Source: Acinetobacter sp. (GTDB taxonomy: Bacteria; Pseudomonadota; Gammaproteobacteria; Pseudomonadales; Moraxellaceae). Taken from it: a DNA stretch of 11,445 bases. Under the pieces are notes generated by a model. It did not search any database. It was not told where the DNA came from and saw only the letters and a program-made list of their open reading frames with translations. The translations under genes were made by a program, and so were the position numbers. The stretch spans positions 1-11,445 of the forward strand of contig JASLIY010000252.1 of the NCBI GenBank assembly GCA_030152675.1, given 5' to 3'. Shown piece by piece: positions 7,656 to 11,445 of this stretch; the first letter of the stretch is position 1, and each line of letters starts with the position of its first letter.

Positions 7656-7683
7656 AAAAAAAACAGCCCTTTTGGGCTGTTTT
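7656..7683 (-). terminator. Intrinsic terminator of glnK-amtB
   Basis: A perfect 10-pair stem AAAACAGCCC (7660-7669) / GGGCTGTTTT (7674-7683) with a four-base loop; on the minus strand the T-rich stem end continues into a run of eight T. It lies 135 bases after the amtB stop, an unusually long 3' region. The + side also has four T, so weak action in the other direction is possible. Confidence 0.88.
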
Positions 7684-7699
7684 ACACTATATATAGTGA
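7684..7699. promoter_or_regulatory. NrdR-box-like palindrome
   Basis: ACACTATATATAGTGA matches the general NrdR box pattern (acaCwAtATaTwGtgt) at 15 of 16 positions, and its inner 14 bases are a perfect palindrome. Fifteen bases further right, 7715-7730 ends in ATTGTGA, matching the right half of a second box; paired boxes about 31 bases apart are the known arrangement for NrdR. It lies between amtB and nrdR, on the far side of the amtB terminator from nrdR. The alternative is a small AT hairpin in the amtB 3' region. Confidence 0.5.
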
Positions 7700-7818
7700 A
7701 TTGGGCTGAAGTTATACTTTGCGATTGTGACCGAGTAAGAAGCTCATCCGCTTTTTTATTGAACGCTTAAAGTTGGATGTCCTATAGACCAGACCCATCC
7801 TGTTTTCACGTTGTAGTC

Positions 7819-9321
7819 TTACTCGATGCGTTCACCATGCTGACTTAAGTCGAGACCCATACGCTCATCTTCAGACTCAACTCGGATACCGATCAGAACA
7901 TCAATGATTTTCAACAAGATAAATGTGCCAACGGCAGAGTAAGCAATCGTCGCCAATACGCCTTCAGTTTGCACCCAAAGTTGATGTAATACATTGCTCG
8001 GTGCATCATCCCCCATGATGAACTCACTGGCAAATACCGCAGTGAGCAGCGCACCGACGATACCACCGACAGCATGCAAACCAAAAGCATCTAATGAATC
8101 ATCGGCTTTGAGCATTTTCTTCAACCATGTCGTACCCCAGAAGCACACGATGCCGCCGAATATCCCCATGATTAATGCGCCGCCCACAGTGACAAAACCT
8201 GCTGCTGGCGTAATCACCACCAAACCAGCAATTGCACCTGAAGCACCACCGAGAACCGAGGCTTTACCACGCACCACTTTCTCTGCGATCAACCAAGCCA
8301 AGGCAGCAGTCGCGGCAGCAACTTGTGTGGTCACCAAGGCATAAGCTGCAGAACCGTTGGCACCCAATGCAGATCCACCATTGAAGCCGAACCAACCGAC
8401 CCAAACCAAACTCGCACCGATGACAGTCAGGGTTAAGTTATGCGGTGCCATAGACTCTTTGCCGAGCCCAATACGCTTGCCTAACATGTAGGCTGCAACC
8501 AAACCTGCAACACCTGAGTTGATGTGTACGACCGTACCGCCTGCAAAATCAAGGGCACCATCTTCCATCAACCAACCACCACCCCAAACCCAATGCGCAA
8601 TCGGTGCGTAGATCACCACCACCCAAACGCTGATAAAGGCCACAAAAGCACTAAATTTCATACGTTCAGCAATAGAGCCGCTGATGATCGCCACAGTAAT
8701 AATGGCAAAAGTCATTTGAAAGATAACAAAGAGAATTTCAGGAATACTGCCACTTAATATATCGGTACTGATCCCTGCCAGCATGATTTTATCCAAACCA
8801 CCGACAAAGGCATTGCCGCTACCGAATGCAAGAGAATAACCAATGACCACCCACGCCACACTGACGATGGCTGCGGCAACAAAGCTATGTGCCATGGTAC
8901 TCAGCACGTTCTTTTTACGCACCATCCCCCCGTAGAACAGAGCCAAACCGGGAATGGTCATCAGCAAGACCAAAGCAGTTGAGATCAGTACCCACGCGGT
9001 ATCGCCAGTGTCTAGGACAGGTGTGGCTTCGGCTGAAGTCGGCTCAACTGGCGCAGTCGTTACAACCGGATGCGCAGGAATGCTATCGGCAGTGCTCACA
9101 CTTGGATTGGTAGGTGTTGAATTGGATAAGACGGTCGTGCTGGTCGATGCAGGACTGTTTGATGCCACAGCATCTGTTGCTGTTGAATTTGAATGAGTTG
9201 TCGTTGTTATTGCATTTGTTGTTGCAGTCGGTTCAAGTGCCTCGTCTTGGGCCCAGGCAGTTGAACCTCCTAATAATGCGCCAGTCAAACTGAACGCAAG
9301 CAGCATTTTTTTCATTTGCAT
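7819..9321 (-). CDS. amtB: Ammonium transporter AmtB
   Basis: Inner-membrane ammonium channel of the Amt/Rh family, trimeric, blocked by GlnK when nitrogen is plentiful. The 500 residues exceed E. coli AmtB (428). A signal peptide (1-24, ending AWA before QDE) is followed by a Thr/Ser/Ala/Pro-rich stretch (about 25-105) and then the eleven-helix channel from TAWVLIST (about 108). Conserved residues visible are D258 in ALDFAGG, H266 in VVHINSG and H415 in FGLHAVGG (the twin-histidine pore), plus the FYGGMVRKKN loop (129-138). Start: ATG 9321 has AGGT 7 bases upstream; ATG 9315 (giving MKKMLL) has GGGGA 7 bases upstream and is an equal alternative. It lies 62 bases downstream of glnK in one operon. 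The N-terminal extension is the odd part; its role is unknown. Confidence 0.96.
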   Translation of the reverse strand: MQMKKMLLAFSLTGALLGGSTAWAQDEALEPTATTNAITTTTHSNSTATDAVASNSPASTSTTVLSNSTPTNPSVSTADSIPAHPVVTTAPVEPTSAEATPVLDTGDTAWVLISTALVLLMTIPGLALFYGGMVRKKNVLSTMAHSFVAAAIVSVAWVVIGYSLAFGSGNAFVGGLDKIMLAGISTDILSGSIPEILFVIFQMTFAIITVAIISGSIAERMKFSAFVAFISVWVVVIYAPIAHWVWGGGWLMEDGALDFAGGTVVHINSGVAGLVAAYMLGKRIGLGKESMAPHNLTLTVIGASLVWVGWFGFNGGSALGANGSAAYALVTTQVAAATAALAWLIAEKVVRGKASVLGGASGAIAGLVVITPAAGFVTVGGALIMGIFGGIVCFWGTTWLKKMLKADDSLDAFGLHAVGGIVGALLTAVFASEFIMGDDAPSNVLHQLWVQTEGVLATIAYSAVGTFILLKIIDVLIGIRVESEDERMGLDLSQHGERIE

Positions 9322-9383
9322 TTCCCCAACCTAAATTTTCCAGTTATGCCTTCATCAGCACAACGAGCAAATTTTATGCCAAT

Positions 9384-9743
<360 letters not shown>

Positions 9744-9762
9744 TCACCAGTAAGGTTCTATG

Positions 9763-9778
9763 TTCAATTTTCATGCCA
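9763..9778 (-). promoter_or_regulatory. Sigma-54 promoter of glnK-amtB
   Basis: On the minus strand TGGCATGAAAATTGAA matches the -24/-12 pattern TGGCACG-N4-TTGCW. GG (9777-9776) and the -12 G (9765) have the required ten-base spacing; the deviations are T for C in the -24 block and A for C in the -12 block. Transcription would start near 9752, about 30 bases before the glnK start. Sigma-54 promoters are known in Acinetobacter and NtrC control of glnK-amtB is general in proteobacteria. No clear NtrC site was found in 9780-9900. Confidence 0.65.
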
Positions 9779-9923
9779 AAACTTTCATAGCGGTTGGGGG
9801 TGCTACTCAGTTTTGTCATGCGTTGCCTTTATAACCTATTTTATACTGTAACTCGCGCTTTAGGATTGAAAAAAACATATTGATGTTATGGATTTTTTAA
9901 ATGTAATCATCGGAAGCTTCTAT

Positions 9924-9952
9924 CTGACTGGTTTAATATCACTTAATATTAG
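9924..9952 (+). promoter_or_regulatory. Possible sigma-70 promoter of ubiK
   Basis: CTGACT (9924-9929), a 17-base spacer and TATTAG (9947-9952) each match consensus at 4 of 6 positions and lie about 60 bases before ubiK. An AT-rich inverted repeat TAATAT-N6-ATATTA (9934-9951) overlaps it. The rest of the 289-base glnK-ubiK gap holds only the glnK promoter and AT-rich sequence. Confidence 0.25.
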
Positions 9953-10011
9953 GGACTCTCTAGAAGCGATGCTAAACTGCCAAATTCAAGTGCAACTGAC
10001 ATGGAGCTGAA

Positions 10012-10248
10012 ATGATTGACACCTTAATACAAGCGATTTTGGAGCAAGTGCAACAACCTCAAAAAGATTTAGAGCACAACTTGCGTGCACTCCTGAATGA
10101 AGCCGTGACAAAAATGGACTTGGTTTCACAGGACGAAATCCAACGCCAACAGACAGCACTCGATCAAGCCAACCGACGTCTCAGCCAGTTAGAGGCGCAA
10201 TTGACACAGATTCAATCTTCGCTTGCGCTCGATGATCCACAACACTGA
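10012..10248 (+). CDS. ubiK: Ubiquinone biosynthesis accessory factor UbiK (YqiC/BMFP family)
   Basis: Small trimeric coiled-coil protein that assists the aerobic ubiquinone-synthesis complex with UbiJ. The 78 residues begin MIDTLIQAILEQV and contain MDLVSQDEI (35-43), matching the DLVSREEF element of E. coli YqiC, followed by a C-terminal coiled coil (about 42-69, LDQANRRLSQLEAQL). The start is supported by GGAG (10003-10006) 5 bases upstream. It is divergent from glnK and precedes comM by 75 bases with no proper terminator between, so cotranscription is likely. The same small-gene-then-comM order is one I associate with Acinetobacter. Confidence 0.85.
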   Translation: MIDTLIQAILEQVQQPQKDLEHNLRALLNEAVTKMDLVSQDEIQRQQTALDQANRRLSQLEAQLTQIQSSLALDDPQH

Positions 10249-10257
10249 TTTCTCATT

Positions 10258-10276
10258 CTGCACCTAACAGGTGCAG
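10258..10276. other. Perfect short hairpin between ubiK and comM
   Basis: CTGCACCT (10258-10265) and AGGTGCAG (10269-10276) pair perfectly around AAC. Neither strand has a T run after it (+ continues CAAAAGACC), so it is unlikely to be an intrinsic terminator. It begins 10 bases after the ubiK stop and may protect the ubiK message 3' end. Confidence 0.45.
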
Positions 10277-10323
10277 CAAAAGACCAAAAAACGAACAAAA
10301 ATAAAGCAAAATGGAAAACAACA

Positions 10324-11445
10324 ATGTCTTTTGCCAAAATTTACACCCGAGGGCTGCTCGGTCTACACGCCCCCTCGATTGAAGTTGAAGTGCATGTCAG
10401 TCAGGGACTGCCCTCATTAACCATCGTTGGATTGGCAGAGGCGGCGGTTCGTGAAAGTAAAGACCGCGTGCGCTCTGCGATTATCAACAGTGGCTTTCAA
10501 TTTCCAACCAAACGCCTCACCATCAATCTCGCGCCAGCAGACTTGCCCAAAGATGGCTCACGTCTCGATCTGCCGATTGCCTTAGGTATCTTGATTGCAT
10601 CAGGACAACTGCCAGAAAACAGCACCGATGACTTTGAATTTGTAGGTGAATTGGCACTTGATGGTCATTTACGTCCTGGCACTGGCACCTTGAGTATTGC
10701 CATGGCCTGCCAAAAAGCCTCGCACAAACTGATGCTTTCGCATCAAAATGCAGCAGAAGCAGCAAAACTTCCCAATATCGAGATTTATGCAGCGCAGCAT
10801 TTAAAAGACGTCTGCGCGCACTTCTTAAAACTGCACCCGATTGAAGCAACCCAAGCCAGTGCGTTCGATCTTGAATTACACTACAGCTTAGATCTTGCCG
10901 ACGTCAAAGGTCAGTTAAGACCACGTCGTGCACTCGAAATTGCTGCCGCGGGTGGGCACTCCATTTTATTTCGTGGTCCGCCCGGAACAGGGAAAACCTT
11001 ATTGGCATCTCGACTTCCAAGCATCCTGCCGCCCTTAACCACACAAGAAAACCTTGAAGTCGCCAGTATTTATTCCGTTAGCAATCATCAACATCCCTTT
11101 GGTCAACGTCCCTTCCGTGCGCCACATCACACTGCGTCTGCAGTCGCATTGGTCGGCGGTGGCTCACAGCCCAAACCCGGTGAAATCACTTTGGCGCATT
11201 TAGGTGTGCTGTTTTTAGATGAACTGCCTGAGTTCGATCGCCGTGTGCTCGAAGTGCTGAGGCAACCGTTGGAATCTAAAAATATCGTGATTTCTCGAGC
11301 TTCTCGACAAATTACCTTTCCAGCGAATTTTCAACTCATCGCGGCGATGAATCCCTGCCCCTGTGGTTATGCTTTCAATCAAGACAGTCGCTGTCAGTGC
11401 TCTAGCGAGGCGATCAAACGTTATCAAAACCGCATCTCTGGCCCA
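10324..11445 (+). CDS. comM: ComM (YifB-type) ATPase, incomplete at window edge
   Basis: AAA+ branch-migration helicase of the magnesium-chelatase-like family that extends strand invasion during natural transformation. 374 residues are present without a stop; the family is about 500, so roughly a quarter is missing to the right. The N-terminal Lon-protease-like domain (1-180) starts [13 protein letters not shown]; Walker A is GPPGTGKT (218-225), Walker B VLFLDE (295-300), followed by the Cys cluster CPCGY...CQC (C345, C347, C357, C359) and the basic [10 protein letters not shown] (365-374). The start has GGA 8 bases upstream. In A. baumannii this gene is the usual insertion target of AbaR resistance islands; here it is continuous as far as the window shows. 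Confidence 0.95.
   Translation, partial: MSFAKIYTRGLLGLHAPSIEVEVHVSQGLPSLTIVGLAEAAVRESKDRVRSAIINSGFQFPTKRLTINLAPADLPKDGSRLDLPIALGILIASGQLPENSTDDFEFVGELALDGHLRPGTGTLSIAMACQKASHKLMLSHQNAAEAAKLPNIEIYAAQHLKDVCAHFLKLHPIEATQASAFDLELHYSLDLADVKGQLRPRRALEIAAAGGHSILFRGPPGTGKTLLASRLPSILPPLTTQENLEVASIYSVSNHQHPFGQRPFRAPHHTASAVALVGGGSQPKPGEITLAHLGVLFLDELPEFDRRVLEVLRQPLESKNIVISRASRQITFPANFQLIAAMNPCPCGYAFNQDSRCQCSSEAIKRYQNRISGP

Noticed and set aside
8954..9196. Plus-strand open frame opposite the AmtB Thr/Ser-rich region
   Set aside because: Low-complexity coding on the other strand explains the open frame; no start signal or recognisable protein.
9913..9920. GAAGCTTC palindrome in the glnK-ubiK gap as an operator
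   Set aside because: An eight-base palindrome alone is common by chance and has no second copy or context.
10523..10849. Minus-strand open frame opposite comM
   Set aside because: It lies fully antisense to the conserved Lon-like domain of ComM and resembles nothing known.

Overview
The window reads as an ordinary chromosomal segment of a gamma-proteobacterium of the family Moraxellaceae, most likely an Acinetobacter species. The protein sequences (a PepA, NrdR, RibD and AmtB of the Acinetobacter type) and the gene order nrdR-ribD-adenine methyltransferase-ribE next to glnK-amtB and ubiK-comM point that way. This is recognition from memory, not a database search. I see no rRNA, tRNA, CRISPR array, insertion sequence, integrase or phage gene.

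Layout. Positions 107-2707 (+): pepA (leucyl aminopeptidase), holC (DNA polymerase III chi) and an uncharacterised coiled-coil protein. Then a short repeat-rich spacer and an orphan 72-residue gene (2852-3070, +). On the minus strand, read right to left, is a compact operon: nrdR (7576-7121), ribD (to 5944), an orphan DNA adenine methyltransferase (5947-4649) and ribE (4530-3871), closed by a strong intrinsic terminator at 3823-3855. A DedA-family membrane protein follows (3770-3225, minus) with its own terminator at 3127-3159. Right of nrdR lies the nitrogen pair glnK-amtB (9722-7819, minus), preceded by a well-formed sigma-54 type promoter and ended by an intrinsic terminator at 7656-7683. 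Divergently, ubiK (10012-10248, +) and comM (10324 to the window edge, +, incomplete) close the window.

How the parts work together. NrdR senses nucleotides and represses ribonucleotide reductase genes. RibD and RibE carry out early and final steps of riboflavin synthesis, and the methyltransferase sits between them with an ATGA start/stop overlap, so its dose should follow the riboflavin operon. GlnK and AmtB form the usual ammonium-sensing and uptake pair. UbiK helps ubiquinone assembly, and ComM is a branch-migration helicase used in natural transformation.

Nothing here is a clearly new multi-gene system. The points most worth checking are: a near-consensus NrdR box with a degenerate partner at the classical spacing, sitting in the amtB 3' region upstream of nrdR; the epigenetic methyltransferase locked into a vitamin operon; the roughly 80-residue Thr/Ser-rich periplasmic extension of AmtB; the repeat-dense leader of the orphan 72-residue gene; and an uninterrupted comM carrying a candidate resistance-island target.
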